This document shows positions 1 through 13,605 of a DNA stretch of 64,000 nucleotides, piece after piece. The DNA is taken from the NCBI GenBank assembly GCA_026874595.1, contig CM049318.1:6961741-7025740 (forward strand). Reading direction: 5' to 3'. The position numbers and the translations under genes are program-made. How positions within the stretch are numbered: position 1 is the first letter of the stretch; each line of letters starts with the position of its first letter. Below the pieces are notes generated by a model. The model was not told the DNA's origin. It searched no databases and saw only the letters and a list, made by a program, of their open reading frames with translations. The stretch comes from Sipunculus nudus. Its lineage: Eukaryota > Annelida > Sipuncula > Golfingiida > Sipunculidae.

Positions 1-1059
1 TTTGGCCGTTAATGTTAGCTTTCAAGTCGCCCGCAAGGAATCAACCTACCCATGCCTGCAGGGTCACTAACAGAGTTGATCTCTTCTTCATCTTTAGCCT
101 CGGTAATTGCTGGAAGTTTCAGTTTCCAAGGTTGAACTGTTCTTGAAATTAAATTCACAAAAAGAGAAAATGGGAAACCTAGGACAAGCATGTATTTTGG
201 TTAAATGATATTCCGTTTCGTCACGCAGGATTTCACTCAATCTCTTGGAGCTATTCAATCTAGAATTCCCACAGGACACTGATAAAGGGCAGTGTATTTT
301 TTCTAACAGCTTCTAAAATTACCATGATGCCGATAAAGTCGGTACAAATGATATTTAATACAATTTGTAAACTACATTTTCCGTGGAATTAATTTACAGT
401 AAATCTCTCCTTGCAAATGAGATGCTGAAATAGCACCAAGGCACCGTCCCCGGTACCTGACATAAGAGTACATAGACAGTCACATCCCTTAGAGGGGCCT
501 ATTTCGATAACTGGCGTCCATTTACTATACATACACCCGTGAACCTTTTATTAAAACAGGTCAGAAAATCCCAACACACATAGTCTTTGTTTATATCCAA
601 GTCTTTAAAATATGTTTATTTTATCTAATTTATCAAAATTATCTAAACACTTCAACAAAGTCACATGAGCGCCAGGTCAGAAGAATATGAGGTTTACAAA
701 AGTGACTTTTGTAATCAGTGACCTTTAAACTTCATAATATACACAACCTAAAATTTAAGGTTACATTTTTTTTCATTTGTCCACCATTAATGCGTTCATA
801 TATAGCTTGTAGATAAACAAACTCATAGATCCATTACACAGGCTGTATAAAGACATTTCTTAACGGGAATTAATCAGAGTTCATTTATATTTACATAAAG
901 TAGGCCCTAAATCACTTATATTCTATTGAAAAGGTAGATGGAATAGCTGGCTCTATCCCCAGCTGTATACACAGCACGATGTTGCCACACACATTTCCCC
1001 ACTGGCAGCACTCATCAATATAGACGACCAGATCACACTAGTTTTTATTGTCATGATTG
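1..1059. other. intergenic or intronic, nothing recognised
   Basis: No reading frame with domain content, no RNA gene and no clear repeat boundary is visible. If the GPCR exon at 3160 belongs to a longer gene, this stretch could be part of its preceding intron. Confidence 0.4.
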
Positions 1060-2095
1060 CTACCCTTTTTGGACTGAAAGTCATCTGAGCTATAGCAATT
1101 ACTCTTTTTCCGGCGTCCGTCCGTCTGTCTGTCCGTTACAAATCGTAACCGCTGGTTCTGGAATCTTCTAACTTCATAGCTAGGAAGTTCCATTAAAAAT
1201 CTCCATGGAAACCTGAAATTAGGGTTCTGTTACCCATAACCTCTGAGTTATGGGGCTCCGAGGTATCCCCCAGATTAATGGAAAATTTGATACAAAAGCT
1301 CAAGTATCAGAACAACTATTGCATTGATCACCATGATTCTTTGCATGGATATTGATCATGGAATGTTTCATCAGTTTCTGCAGCCTGGTGGCGCCACCAG
1401 TTTTTTTCGATTTTTGCGAATTTTTTTCTATATTTTTTAGACCTCTTAAGATGTGGTCATCTGTTAACAGGACAAAAATCGTCACGACTGGACCTAGAAT
1501 CTTCTCTCTTGACATGCAGGGAAGCCCATGAAAAGTCTCCTTGAAAACCTTTAAGAAGGTCTCTGTTACCCATACCCTTGAAGCTATGGGGCTCTGAAGT
1601 ATCCCCTAGATTAATGGAAGATTTGGTATAAAAGCTCAAGTATCTGAACAACTATAGCATTGATCCCTATGATTCTTTGCATGAATATTGATCATGGAAT
1701 GTTTCATCAGTTTCTGCAGCTGGTGGCTACATATTGATCAAGGAGTGTTTTCCCATAACCATAGGACCCAGGATCTTCTATCTTGACATCATGAGAGTTT
1801 GTCAAAAGTTTTCTCCTGAAACCTAAAATTGGGTCACTGTGATCTATGTTCTAAGAGTTTTGGGGTATGTTTGAGCACCCCAGAAATAATGCAAAATATG
1901 CACAAATTACCAGATTCTTCAGGAAAGGCTGGCTTAATTGTCATCAGATTAGGTGTGCTCATGGGTCTTGATGAACTTGAGCTAATATGCATGAACAAAG
2001 ATGCCACCTACATTATCTTAATTAGTTGCCTGTGCAAGGACATATTGTCAACATGTCAGTCGGCTGAGCGTCATGACCCATGGGTCACTTGTTTA
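1060..2095 (+). repeat. dispersed repeat, copy A
   Basis: The stretch opens with TCATCTGAGCTAT and a run of GTCCGTCCGTCTGTCTGTCC. It contains two imperfect direct sub-repeats (about 1140-1390 and 1480-1730) that share 'TTACCCATA', 'TATGGGGCTC' and 'TTTCATCAGTTTCTGCAG'. It ends in a 32-bp segment at 2063-2094 that is identical to 41501-41532. The same start/end style recurs at 39236-41532 and, truncated, near 48465. It has no coding capacity, so it is probably a non-autonomous transposable element. I cannot assign a class. Confidence 0.6.
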
Positions 2096-3159
2096 TTATA
2101 TAGGCTTTTTTTTCAAGGCAACATAGCCACTTTAGATGGCATAGCAAGGTAAAAATCACGAGTAAAAAGACGTCCACATGGTAAATTGTACGCGCACATG
2201 TGAATAAATAAATGAATAAACAAATGATAAAAATACATAAATAAATAAAGTTATAAATAGATCGCTCGATCAGACGGTTATACACGTAGGCACATATCTT
2301 CTGAAAGCTTTAAGAATAATGACAAGGCCAATTCGCTGGAATAACTACGTGAGGGGAGGAACATTGTCGACCTTGACATTATAATTAACATTCCGTGACC
2401 TTTAATCAAGAGACACCTTTGAAGTTTCCCAAATCATTGATGGAGTGTGTTGGTATCAAATAAATAGACATCGGGGACAATTAAACAGGATTGATTTCAG
2501 CTTAGTGAATCATTGGCTGGCCTGCTGACGAGACAATGTGGTCAGCTCGATAACCTTCTCACTCATTCATAGTTCATTAATATTAATTTAATTTTATTTT
2601 CAAACATGTTTTATCAGGATCGCTTATTCAGTTGATTTGCGGTTATCGCCCAGCCATTATAAAGCATTGTCAAGTACCTGTTTTGAAAAACCGCTCCTTA
2701 AAATACGGTAATTCGTGTTTAAAGACGCAGATTGTCCCCGCAAATACACTACTCGGTTGACATTTTAACTGGACTCAGGGGGCTTATTCGTTTGTTTCTC
2801 TGATGTATGAGGTGCCAGACTCCGCAAAAAAAGGATCGGTACTTTTGATTAACTTGATAGCTAATTTTCTTTAATATCAATGGTTGATACACATGGGCGT
2901 TTCAAACTTTGCCTTTTTGGAGGAGGTGGGAGGTTGTCAGGAAGGGGATGAGAACATTGACTTTGCTGCCCCCCCCCCCCCCCTCCCCACCACTCGGGCA
3001 TCAACAATTACCATTTCAATTCTATCGTATGTGATTTTGTGAATACGTATCTTTCAGCCATCATAACACCTCATACGTTTATATAATATTTGTAATACTG
3101 ATACGGGAATATACTATACCAAAACAGTCAATCAGTGTGATTTTCTGTATATTTTGTAG
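2096..3159. other. non-coding, ends in a 3' splice site
   Basis: No gene is seen. A C-tract lies at about 2970-2984. The last bases before 3160 are a T-rich tract followed by TAG, the splice acceptor for the GPCR exon, so at least the 3' part is intron. Confidence 0.5.
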
Positions 3160-3320
3160 GTAACCTGATCGTGATCGTGGTGATTCTGAGACATGAGCGT
3201 CTCCGATCCGCCACCAGTTTTTTCCTGGCTAACCTGGCCGGGGCGGACCTCATGGTCGGGGTGTTCTGTGTACTTCCGGCGCTCGGCGAGTTCCTATCAC
3301 CGGAGTGGCACCTCGGAAGG
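3160..3320 (+). CDS. peptide GPCR, exon coding TM1 (end) to extracellular loop 1
   Basis: This is an internal exon of a rhodopsin-class G-protein-coupled receptor. The frame reads GNLIVIVVIL (the TM1 GN motif), then an intracellular loop with RHERLRSATS, then TM2 with the canonical NLAGADL (Asp2.50), then the ECL1 motif SPEWHLGR. The exon starts after a T-rich tract and TAG. The Gly of the GN motif is split by the intron (phase 1). It ends at a strong donor, GTGAGT, exactly between codons. The next exon at 23240 also starts in phase 0, and the joined protein reads WHLGR-TMCKLYHFVRQ, the usual W-x-x-G-...-C lead-in to TM3. The exon for the N terminus and the first half of TM1 is not found in the window. 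It may lie upstream of base 1. Confidence 0.9.
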
Positions 3321-3336
3321 GTGAGTATCATAATAC

Positions 3337-3339
<3 letters not shown>

Positions 3340-3386
<47 letters not shown>
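3340..3386. repeat. (TA)n microsatellite next to the GPCR donor site
   Basis: About 23 TA dinucleotides start only 20 bases after the exon's donor site. The tract is self-complementary and can form a hairpin. Confidence 0.95.
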
Positions 3387-3388
<2 letters not shown>

Positions 3389-3445
3389 GACCACCCTAGG
3401 GACTGGGCACAAGTGGTCGTAATAGACAGGGGGTCGTATTTGACA
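3387..3445. repeat. fragment of 'GGTCGTAATAGACAG' dispersed repeat
   Basis: The words 'GTGGTCGTAATAGACAG' and 'GTCGTATTTGACAG' recur, with small changes, at about 6170-6300. This is a short truncated piece of that family, probably a MITE. Confidence 0.5.
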
Positions 3446-5269
3446 GATTCTAAAAATTAAGGAACTGCACAAATCTAAATGACATGTATGACGGAGATGT
3501 GCTTAGTAGTAGGCCTGACACGTTTACACGTTTAAACGACTCCGTTTCGATATTTTCTATCAACGTTAACAGAACGACAGACCATTTACACGAAAGGCAA
3601 TGATACGTTTCACATCGTCGATAAATCTGTTATAGGGCCTACCGATATATCAGAAAATATTATTTGAAGACGCGGAAACCATTCGCGTATTCAGGTTGAG
3701 TTTTGATTGAAATTTTAATGAGGGTTTTACTGTTATAAGAAAGAATCTTAGCCTTTGGTTTTTAATTATACAGGGTTTCTTTTACATGAGATGCACTGAA
3801 TTTGACATCGCCCTTGTGAATATGTTCTCATTATTTACCGACGTTGTGACCCCCGAAAATGAATGATCACCACGTTGTAAAGTATGGCATGATAGCTGTA
3901 TATTCTTAGTATTCATGTCACTCTAAATGGGTTCAATCGGCTTCTCTCTCTCATTTGCAGCTGTTCTCAATAATATAAATATTTTAAATATTATTATAAC
4001 TTTACTGATTTTGTTAAATTAATCTTTCGTATACATTCAAACCTTTGCGTTACCTTGTGACATATCACACAGATTTACAAGTCTTTGTTCCATGATGCCT
4101 GGGTACTGCATGATTACATAATCTCCTAGCCATGGTCACTGGGTCCCTTATTTGTACAGGCCATGTCCTAATCTGTTAATCACATCAGGGCAAAGGTGTG
4201 AATCTCATCAGGGTGACCACTAATGGGGGGTCCCGTGATGTATAGACAGCTAGGAGTACACAGATAAATAGTATCACAATAATGTACAGTTGCACTGTAT
4301 GTAGACTTTGTATATGTCAGGTAATAATCAACAAACTCTCCCTTCATTATGTTGGCCAGTATAGGGGATGGAGTTCACCCTACCCTAGTTCTGACCAATG
4401 GAATGAATGGAGGATGCGATTGGTTATATTCCAATATAACAGTTCCTTCTGTAAGTTTACAACGTGTTGCCGCCAAATTTTCATTGAACCTTTAGTTAAT
4501 TGACAATAAAATGTTGATTTAATCGGCTCTTTCACCTCATACGAGCGCACGAGTGCTGGTTAGGTGACAGAAGAAATAGGAGTACACATGTACCCCGATT
4601 AGTAACCACGGTTACAATGACGAAACGTCATGATATGGGGTCTTTTCAACTCATTTGCATAGCAATTCCCTTGACAGCAATTCTTCCGAATATTGCCGAC
4701 TGGCTGCCGTGCATACAAGCAGGCCATTAATTAGGTCTTACGGAAAATGCAAATTTCCAGGCCGTAGGGCACTTACGAACGATCTCAAATAAGTTCTTAG
4801 AACGGTAAAAGCTGTCAGAAATTCGCGTGGAGGCCACATTCATAGCCTGGGAGCAGCTGCTAATTTAAAAAAAAACATTTTAAACTGAACATTTTTAATA
4901 TCTATGCGCTTTCTATATTAAATCCTCGTTATAAAAATGCGTTGTCAGCTACAGACCCCCATATGAACCACTCAAAATTGTTTGCTGACGTCACTGGTTA
5001 CAAACATCACTTGCTTCACAGGAACACCATGGTTTATCCACTCTTTGTAATAACGCCTTTAATGACACACTGAATAGATCAAAGACACACCACGGGGGCA
5101 CAGGTCAAAGATTAACTTCGGGGGACCTCCATTCCTGTGTGGTCGTGTGAGCGATTCATGTGGCCTAGCCGGGGCGCCGGGCCAAGGGTCCTCCCAACTA
5201 CCACAGTAAAACTAGACGACCAGAGGTCGAGCGCTTGCTGGAAATAACGTAGATTAGTCAAATGAATGG

Positions 5270-6010
5270 GAACGTCGAACAGGAAGAAAATAAGCCAAAA
5301 TTTGTGTAGATAGGATCAATATTAACAAATTTATGAAGAAAATAAGATATTGAACAATTTTGATGACCTTCAACTTTGACCTATTAAACAACACCCAAAG
5401 AACTTCCAGAAATCTGTAAGACGTACGATATATGTAAGTTACAAAGTGATTCCATCAAAACTGAGGACTGAAGAATGTTATATATGAGACGCATGAACCA
5501 GCAAGCAGGCGAAATTGAGAAAAACTGACAAACAATCAGACATTCTGATAGATTGACACAAGATGGGGAGCAGATCACTTAACCAGGTTATGGAGACGAC
5601 TCAGTGAAAAGAAAATAAGTTATACTTTGTGTAACTCAGGTTAATAGTTCTGGAGATATGGGCAAAACATGATATGTAGGGGAGGTTTGAATGCAGTGCC
5701 CCCTAGTGGCCATATCCGGAAAATGAAAAATATGTTTCGAGATATTACTGTAAGATATAAGATGTACCAGTTTCAAAACGATTCCTGCAAAACCGTGGCC
5801 TTTAGAATGCTACAAGTAAGACACAAAAACCAGCAAGCAGGCGAATTTGAGGAGAGCTGACAAATAGACAGACATACTGACAAAGTGACAAAAAATTGAA
5901 ACCAGATGACTTGCTCAGTTTATGGAGAAAACCCTGAGGAAGAAAATAAGCTATAGTTTCTGTAATTGAGGTTTATAATTTTCGAGATATGGCCCAAAAT
6001 GATATGATTT
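5270..6010 (+). repeat. three diverged direct repeats, about 330-bp period
   Basis: 'GAAAATAAG' followed by a T/A-rich segment and 'GTGTA' or 'TGTAA' recurs at about 5285, 5610 and 5942. 'CCAGCAAGCAGGCGAA' recurs at about 5498 and 5831. 'GAGATATGG' follows at about 5653 and 5984. The units are clearly related but diverged, and no open frame is shared. Confidence 0.65.
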
Positions 6011-6059
6011 CCGGCAAGCAACAAACAGCGGTGCAAGTGACCGCAACTTCATGCATGGT

Positions 6060-6303
6060 CAATCAACTGACCGGTCAGCGCTGGTCAGTGAGTAACTGTA
6101 TGAGTGCCCGCATTAGGCAGGTCGATCAATATATCACTTTGGTCGGGAAAAACTGCCCGTAATCCGTAATAGCCAGGTGGTCGTATTTCACAGGTTTTAT
6201 CTATAGATAATATATCGGAATTTCGAAAGGGGCTGATATCCAGTGGTCGTAATAGACAGTTGCCCGCATTTCACAGGTGGTCGTTCAGACAGGTTGAACT
6301 GTA
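6060..6303. repeat. 'GGTCGTAATAGACAG' dispersed repeat, longer copy
   Basis: Several internal copies of GGTCGTA-TT-CACAGG / GGTCGTAATAGACAG words end in 'GACAGGTTGAACTGTATA'. A truncated relative is at 3387-3445. It is probably a non-autonomous DNA transposon. The left end is unclear. Confidence 0.45.
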
Positions 6304-6449
6304 TATAAATATATATACACAAATAGAGGAATCAAATTTTGTCAGACTTTTTTGTCAGACATTTTAACTACCACGTAGTTTCATGCAACGTACTGCACGC
6401 ATCAGGTGAGACTGTCTTATTAAATTTATATATATATACATATATATAT

Positions 6450-6450
6450 A

Positions 6451-6482
<32 letters not shown>
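6450..6482. repeat. (ATT)n microsatellite
   Basis: About 10 ATT units follow a short TA tract. Confidence 0.9.
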
Positions 6483-6483
<1 letters not shown>

Positions 6484-6724
6484 ATAAGATTTTAGAGGAA
6501 CCTCACGGTATGTTTAAGGACTATTTAGGTCACGAACGGGGTAGCATTTCTGATCGTGACGTGGTAGGACAATTTTTTTTTATAAAAGGATACATTTTTT
6601 ATATTTCATTCTTCAGCGCAACTTACAACTGAACATTGAATGGTATATTAAAAAATAATGCTAGCTTAAAAATAGTGTACATTTGCATAAATCCATTCCA
6701 TTTTTGGATTTGCAGTTTTGGATT

Positions 6725-6962
6725 GCTTGACATGACAGTAGCACACGCTTCCTCTTGTTTTATATATCTTGATTTTAAAAAGACCCGGTGACTGTGGCAC
6801 CTGCGGGCCCTGGGTGTATAATCGTCCCCATTTGCTGGGTAATACCACTGAGGAACCCAAAAAGGCGCACTCGCTTGTGACACCCAGCCGTGCACATGAA
6901 GACTACGTCTGAGATTCGCACTCACGACCTCCCGGCTTAGAGTCCTGTGCACAGAAGCCGGT
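6725..6962 (-). repeat. tRNA-derived SINE-like element, copy 1
   Basis: On the minus strand a segment reads GGGAGGTCGTGAGTGCGAAT, which resembles an RNA polymerase III B box and its flank as found in tRNA-derived SINEs. The body downstream, ending in CCGGGTC...TTTAAAATC and 'AAGAGGAAGCG', is shared with a second copy at about 41590-41810 in the same orientation. No protein is encoded. Confidence 0.55.
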
Positions 6963-9900
6963 ACAATTTTGAATAAAATGCAAACGACAGAGGAGGTAGA
7001 TGGAAAATTAAAGAAAAGTATAGGAGACTTTCTTTGACAGACCTTTAGCAACTCCAAAGGATAATTAATATGGAATGAAAGGAGATGATGTTATACTGCG
7101 TTTCCAATAGGCCTACCTAGTATACAGTCCACTTATTCCACCGAGCTGTGCAAAGTCCGATATGTGTAAATTTAACAAAAGTTAAAAATTGTGATTAAGA
7201 CATTTTGAAAGCGTCTGTATTCAGTTTTCTATATTGAATTTCCAGAAGTGGAGACAAAAATAATGTTTAGCTAAAAACAATCCCATTCAAGTTATGTTTA
7301 AGTTGAATAATTCAACTTAAAAGAAATAAAATTAAATTAGGGGAATCATTTTGCAGAAACAAAAGCCGAGATTGATTTTCTGTGACGGGATAAAAAACAG
7401 ACAGACGGATAGGCAAGAATTCTGAGATATTTCTAACTACTTTATCAGATTTGGATGAAATTGGAGAAGATGACTAAATGATTGAATGGCAAGTTTTAAC
7501 TTGCAGAGCTTCGGCTAAAAGAAAACAAAAATAAAAACTCAAGATTCTTTTCTTTCGTGGAAAAAGTTTCAAATTTGATTAAGATTTGTTAAGCCTATTG
7601 TCAAGTTCTATAACAATTCAGAAAAGCAGATTGAGTTTCAGTGTCAAAATCTATTACTCACAGTCAAGCTTTTATCCTCCAGGACACCCATAGTTGCCAA
7701 GTCAAATTCTTTCAAGTTCTTTTTAAAGGTAAAAGTGAATGTTCATTATTTGAGATTTATGTCCAAAGGTACAGTCGTTAATCATAGTAACAACATCTTG
7801 TCGGGAAAAGACAAATAGTTAGATATATTAGTCACAGGCATCCAATCAGAACTTTTGGAGAAAACATTTTTTTTTAATTTGTGAAGAAGTTAATAACTTT
7901 GACCTTCAGTTTGGCCTATTCATGTATGGTCTGATGTCTTATTATCACCTAAGAGTTTATGTATATTTTGCGGCGTTTATTTTAAATAAATAACGTGTCT
8001 TAATTTCCAAAATTAAAAGTTATGACAACAGTTTGACCTCTGTAGGTCATCAAAGTAAGACGCTATACTATTCAATAAATAACTAATCTAAACTACTAGA
8101 CCGATTATCACCGACCTGTGCTTCCTATTACCTATAGAATTTGAAGTGGATATCGGGTGAAATCTACTTGCATGATGTTTTTCTTCAATCGCAAGTAGTG
8201 ACATTCTTGGACGAAGACTTGTCCACCACATCAAGGTAAAGTTTCATGTTCATTAATGGGTCGGTTATGGAAAATATAAACGGACACACATAAAACAGTA
8301 TCAAAATATTATAACGACATACCCTAATTTGAAAGGAAACATGTATTTATGATCTTAAGAACTCTCTCAATTTTAGAAACACTGCATTAAATCAAATATA
8401 TCCCGAATGGCTGAGGGCTGTCTTACTTAAGAGGAAGCTTAAAGCTGCACCAGAACTGCCAATCACAGTGCAGATTTACATGCAAACATGCCAGGAAATA
8501 TAAAACATCACATTAAGACAGGCTGTTTAACTTAGACACGACCTACTAAATTGAGTTACTGACTGATTGTAAAACATAGCTTAAACACCCTTTTATGCAA
8601 ACGACCTGCTTATTAGAGTTAACAGGTGTTTGACTAAACACCAGTTATCCTTAAACGCTGCTTAATTTAAACACCTTTCGAGTATGCTGGCCTTAATATG
8701 GGTCGGTATCTTGATTAATGGTAGTAGAGCGGGGCGCTGCAGTATATTTATTTTCGCACCAGTGTTCGCGCCCGGTGCAATTCTATTTCTTCTATTAATA
8801 AGCGTATAAGGAAATGGTTTCAGAAAGAAAACTTTGGCAGATATCTTCAGAGAGATACAATGTATTTCATGCATACCTTATATGCCTAATAAGAGCCTAA
8901 TAAGAGATAGGAGATCTACAAATAATTCTAATGATGTCTTACTGAAATAAACTCGCACTACAATTACAAATGATGGATATATAGAAGTAAAGCAATATCA
9001 TTAATACTCAGATTTGAACATGCAGGGACTATAATGGTTTCATTAAAGGTATAAAACATACTAGGAAATTCAATTTCATGCAAAGTTAGTTCTACCTTTG
9101 AGTTAACCACATTCATGTCATGGTAAATCGTTATACATTTTAGACCCACCGCAAACGGTCTGCCTATATAAGCAGAATGATGATAAAAATATACTTTGAA
9201 TTATAATATTGAAGAAAAGTCCCAGGACTCGGGATGCCATAGGTCACATCCTGCATGAATCAGCAATTACTGCCAACTGAATAAATCATTCAGAAATGGG
9301 TCCTTGTTTTTGCACCATTTTAATGTATGAAGTATTTTATTATGGTGACTAAGCAGCCAAAGATCTCATAGCTCGAGTTTTGATTCCAGTTTTGAGTTGT
9401 ATGTGTGTTACCACTTCGTCTTCGTATCAAAATATGTTATTCTGTGGTCCGAAAAATGATACAGCAACAGGGCTTTCAAAGGGGTGAATAATTATAGAGT
9501 TTGGGAAACTCGGACCAATTATTTGAGGGTGACATATTTTCGTGCGACTCAAGAGGATGGGATTGGTGTCAGTTCCAAAGGGTCATGTAAATTGTAGTCA
9601 TTTTTAGTATCCATTATCGCATACGTTTATATATCGTGTCATTATATAATTATCTGATAAGAGGGAAACGTAAGGGTCAGCTAAAAGCTGGCAGGACTAG
9701 TGTTTGACTGGTGTATTTGAGGTAATCGGTGGTGTTCTCTAACTGCTTCAAGAGCCAGCTTTAATCCTCTCGTCCTCCAGACAGAAATACACGCGTCCGA
9801 TTGGACGCGCGCACATTTAGAACCGAGCGACTGAAAGAAATTTTGAACGTCATAGACGCTTGCCTTCGCGTTCCGGTCGTCATTTGTGTATATGTTATCA

Positions 9901-11679
9901 GTCACTACTTTCACTTTATATAGTCTGCATCTGTGTGTTCTAATCTTTTATATTTAAATTGGAGGTCTTTTTTTCTTTTGAGTATACATATTTTAAACGG
10001 TTTACATATAATTTTGTAATAATGATTTCATTGATGCACTGATGTGGGCTGTCCCATTTCTCCCTTCATTTATACATTCGGAATATATTTTTCTCGTTAG
10101 ATATGTAGGCGGGTTTTTTGTATTTTGTATAGTTTTTAAGCTTGGATCTTCATTTGTGAGGAATGCTTTTGAATTCCCAATATCTAAAATAAATTAATTT
10201 TATTTTAAAATGTTTAAAGATTTATCGTATGAATGAGGATCATCGCTATTTATATGCCCAATAACTCTGATCCCTTCATTAACCATTATATGGGATTTTT
10301 AATGTCTATACACAAAATATTTCATTTTCTTCAGTTTGGCGTCAGTGTCAAATAACTATTTGTCAGATTATTAGAAAGTTCTTAAAAAAGGGCGATGACC
10401 AGACAAGTCTATGCAGCAGCGTCTCTTTTGAATACCCAGCAAAATTAGAATTGTTCTTTATCAAGATAAGATCTTATTAGTTCATTAAGTTCCCATGTCT
10501 TTTAGAGTGTTTTTGACCGCCCGTATTTGTTTTAAGGCGTTACCATGTTGTCCTAAGTCAGATACTCGTAAAGTTTTTAACACAATATATTTATCATTAC
10601 CAAATGTTCGGTTTCAGGCGATATTCCTTTCTATGAACTAGATTACTCATCTATTATTGCGCTATCTGAAGAATATGTTCTGAATATAAAACATGGGTAA
10701 ACAATGCATCGGTTTTGACATTCTTAAAGTTTAAATTGTTACACGCATCTTCAATTTCAGATCCCGTTTTACCAATGATTCACGTGTGTAGAATGATTTT
10801 TAAGTTTGGTAGTTGCTGTCTCATTTTCTTATTTTATATGAAATGTAACATAAGTCCCCCTGTTCTTACCATTTCCGTCTCCTGTCCTTGTGCTACATCC
10901 AGTACCCATCTGACCCACCTTTTGTAATTTGTAAAGGTTGTTTTTAAGCCGATAAGTAAGGAATGTAATTAAATCTTTCTTTTTCGACAAGAAGGTTCTT
11001 CTTCTGCTTGGAGATCTTTTGTCGCCACGAAAAAAAAATTATGGCATTTTAATTTCCGCTTGTGAACTGTTATCCCTTCTTTTATAAGTCGTAAGAATAC
11101 TAACAGACATTATTATAGGAACTCTAAAGAAATGTCAGGCAACCGATATAGGGATCCGGAAATGATAAGGAAGCACATGCTTGCTCAAGTCTGTTTGACA
11201 AGCACGTGAATAAACCTTTATTTGTGAACAAAGTATAAAGGAAATAAAAAAAGAATAACCTTTTAACTGAACCTGTTCTCCATCACGGAGAAGATTTTGT
11301 GTATATAACAATCAGCTTAAATATCCGAGGGAGCCCGGAGGCAGTCATTAAATTGTTATATATATCGACAAAGGGGAACTACATGGAGACTGGTCCACCT
11401 ATATTCACCAAATCTGTTACGCGCATAATAATTTAATATTTTCAAAATGAACTTGGACACTCTCTCTGAGGATAGACCGGATTACATATTGACTGGTGTC
11501 AGTCTTCTTTGAAATACGGCTGTCTTGATGCTTCCCTCCTCCTGATGCATTATAATATCAATATGAACAAATATCTATGAATTAATGAAAATAAACAACC
11601 TTGTATATTCATCAATGGAAAAAGGTATAGAAAACGTATCAGTCACATCTTAAATGTAAAGCACTCTTCTTATTTTATC

Positions 11680-11962
11680 GTCATCATCTTAACCATATCG
11701 TCATCGTCAACATCATCATCGTCTTCTTTTTTTTCATCATCATCATCATAATCATCGTCGTCTTCTTTTTATATCACTATCATCATCATCATCCCCGCTT
11801 ATGCCGCCGCCACTTCCACCATATCATTACCATCATCATCCTTATCTTTATCATCATTATCATCATCATCATCATCATCTTTATCATCATCTTTTTCATC
11901 ATTTTATTATCACCATCATAGTTATCACCACTAACACCACTACCATCATCATCATCATCAAT
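11680..11962. repeat. CAT/CATCTT-rich low-complexity tract
   Basis: Nearly 280 bases are built from CAT, CATCTT and CGTC triplets on the plus strand (GAT/ATG-rich on the minus strand). Any reading frame through it is an artefact of the repeat. Confidence 0.9.
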
Positions 11963-13605
11963 GAAATGTGACAAGAAAAGGGCAACATTGTATTCATTCA
12001 ATTATTAAAAACAAGACCATCCTATAAATAATGGTTTTGTAGTAATTTCACGATGTTTCCGCTTCAGATTTAATGAGAGGACCTGCACTACAACAAGAAT
12101 TACTGCCAGATTAAGTTAACCTTTTTTTGCGGCCAAGAAAATTCTCTTTTTTTTCTTATAGATATGTCTTTTTTATTCCTTTTAAGCCTGTTTTTATTTA
12201 TCCCAGATGATAATTAGCACGACGACTCGTAAATTGTAGGTTATACTTCAGTCAATTTTCATTTAAAACATAAACGCCAGCTAAAATATCATTAGGTAAA
12301 CATATCTGCAGTTCTGAGTTTTTATTTATATTTGTTGTGTCATGTGTTTATGGGCCTAACGGTTCCTTGAAGGCCTTTTGGTTTAGATAAAGCTTGGTGT
12401 AAATATAACGCTTACGTCTGGTGTATTATCACTGCGCCTGTCGTAAAGCAGACATGTTAACATATTACGCTAAGCGCACGTTTAACAGCCGCTGCCCATT
12501 TAACGTCATTTGTTCTTGTCCCGCGTTTCTTTCTGAGCAATATTTAAATCACAGACGTACCATTTTCAACCATGTTTTTATCTGATACACCAGTTCTACA
12601 CTGAGAAAATCTAGACGATGTTACTTGTAACTTTGCATTACAGCTTGGAAACACAGCGTAATATCGCGTACACATAGCGTTACGTATGTGATTTTCGGTA
12701 TCGCAAACGTTACGCAGTCGCAAAGAAGCATTATACGTACGCTTGGTTTAGTGTTGGTAGCAAATATTTTTTAAGTACTGTACTATGGTTTAGTGGATAA
12801 GTATTTGTTGTATGAACAAATAGTCGTTACAGTAACTTATTACAGAATATTATTTTCACTTAACAATTTACTACCATAAAACGACATGGTAATAGCGAGA
12901 TTGAAATGTTTATTCATGATTCGAAATCCCATATATTCTGAACGCCAATTCGGTCGATAAATCGTATAGATCAAGAATACTGTAGAGCTTACAGTTATAT
13001 TTTTTCTAGCTATATCTCAACATATATTAATACATATATAGGTTTTTCATTGATGCTACGGCTGTGGCAGGTTTCTATGCTCCGGGCCAAAGTTCACTCA
13101 CGGCTTGGTGATACCCGTACACGTTATTAGCCTTTTGAGCATTGGAGAGCTTTATTTTATAATACTCACGGTTGAATCATCGTCCCTGGTGTTTAAGATA
13201 ACCTTCAGTAAATGTTAATGGTAAACAGATGATACGTCGTTGTAGCCTTGAGTCGGGGCTTGGGGAATTTGTACAACCGCCGGTGGCATGACCTGTATAA
13301 CCTGATCAATCATTGACAGGACGTTCCATGGAATCCCCTCGGATCGGGTTAGAATTAAATACAACCTAAACACGCGAAGTAGAAACATGAATATTCATGA
13401 TGACTGCACATGAAGTGTCTGCGATCAGACTGAGTTTTCCCATTTTTTTTAGTTCCAAGGCCAGCTGGTATTTGAATGTAAAAACACTGAATACTGTTAC
13501 AGGTGCCCTTTTTATTGTGTAACACAGGCGTAACTCGTGATGTAGCGCCCGCGTCTGGTCGCGTGTTGCACTCTCAGTTTAATCCGTACTGGTTGAACTC
13601 TCGCT

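Noticed and set aside
11789-12001. Met/Asp-rich minus-strand frame
   Set aside because: It is a translation of a CAT/GAT repeat tract, not a gene.
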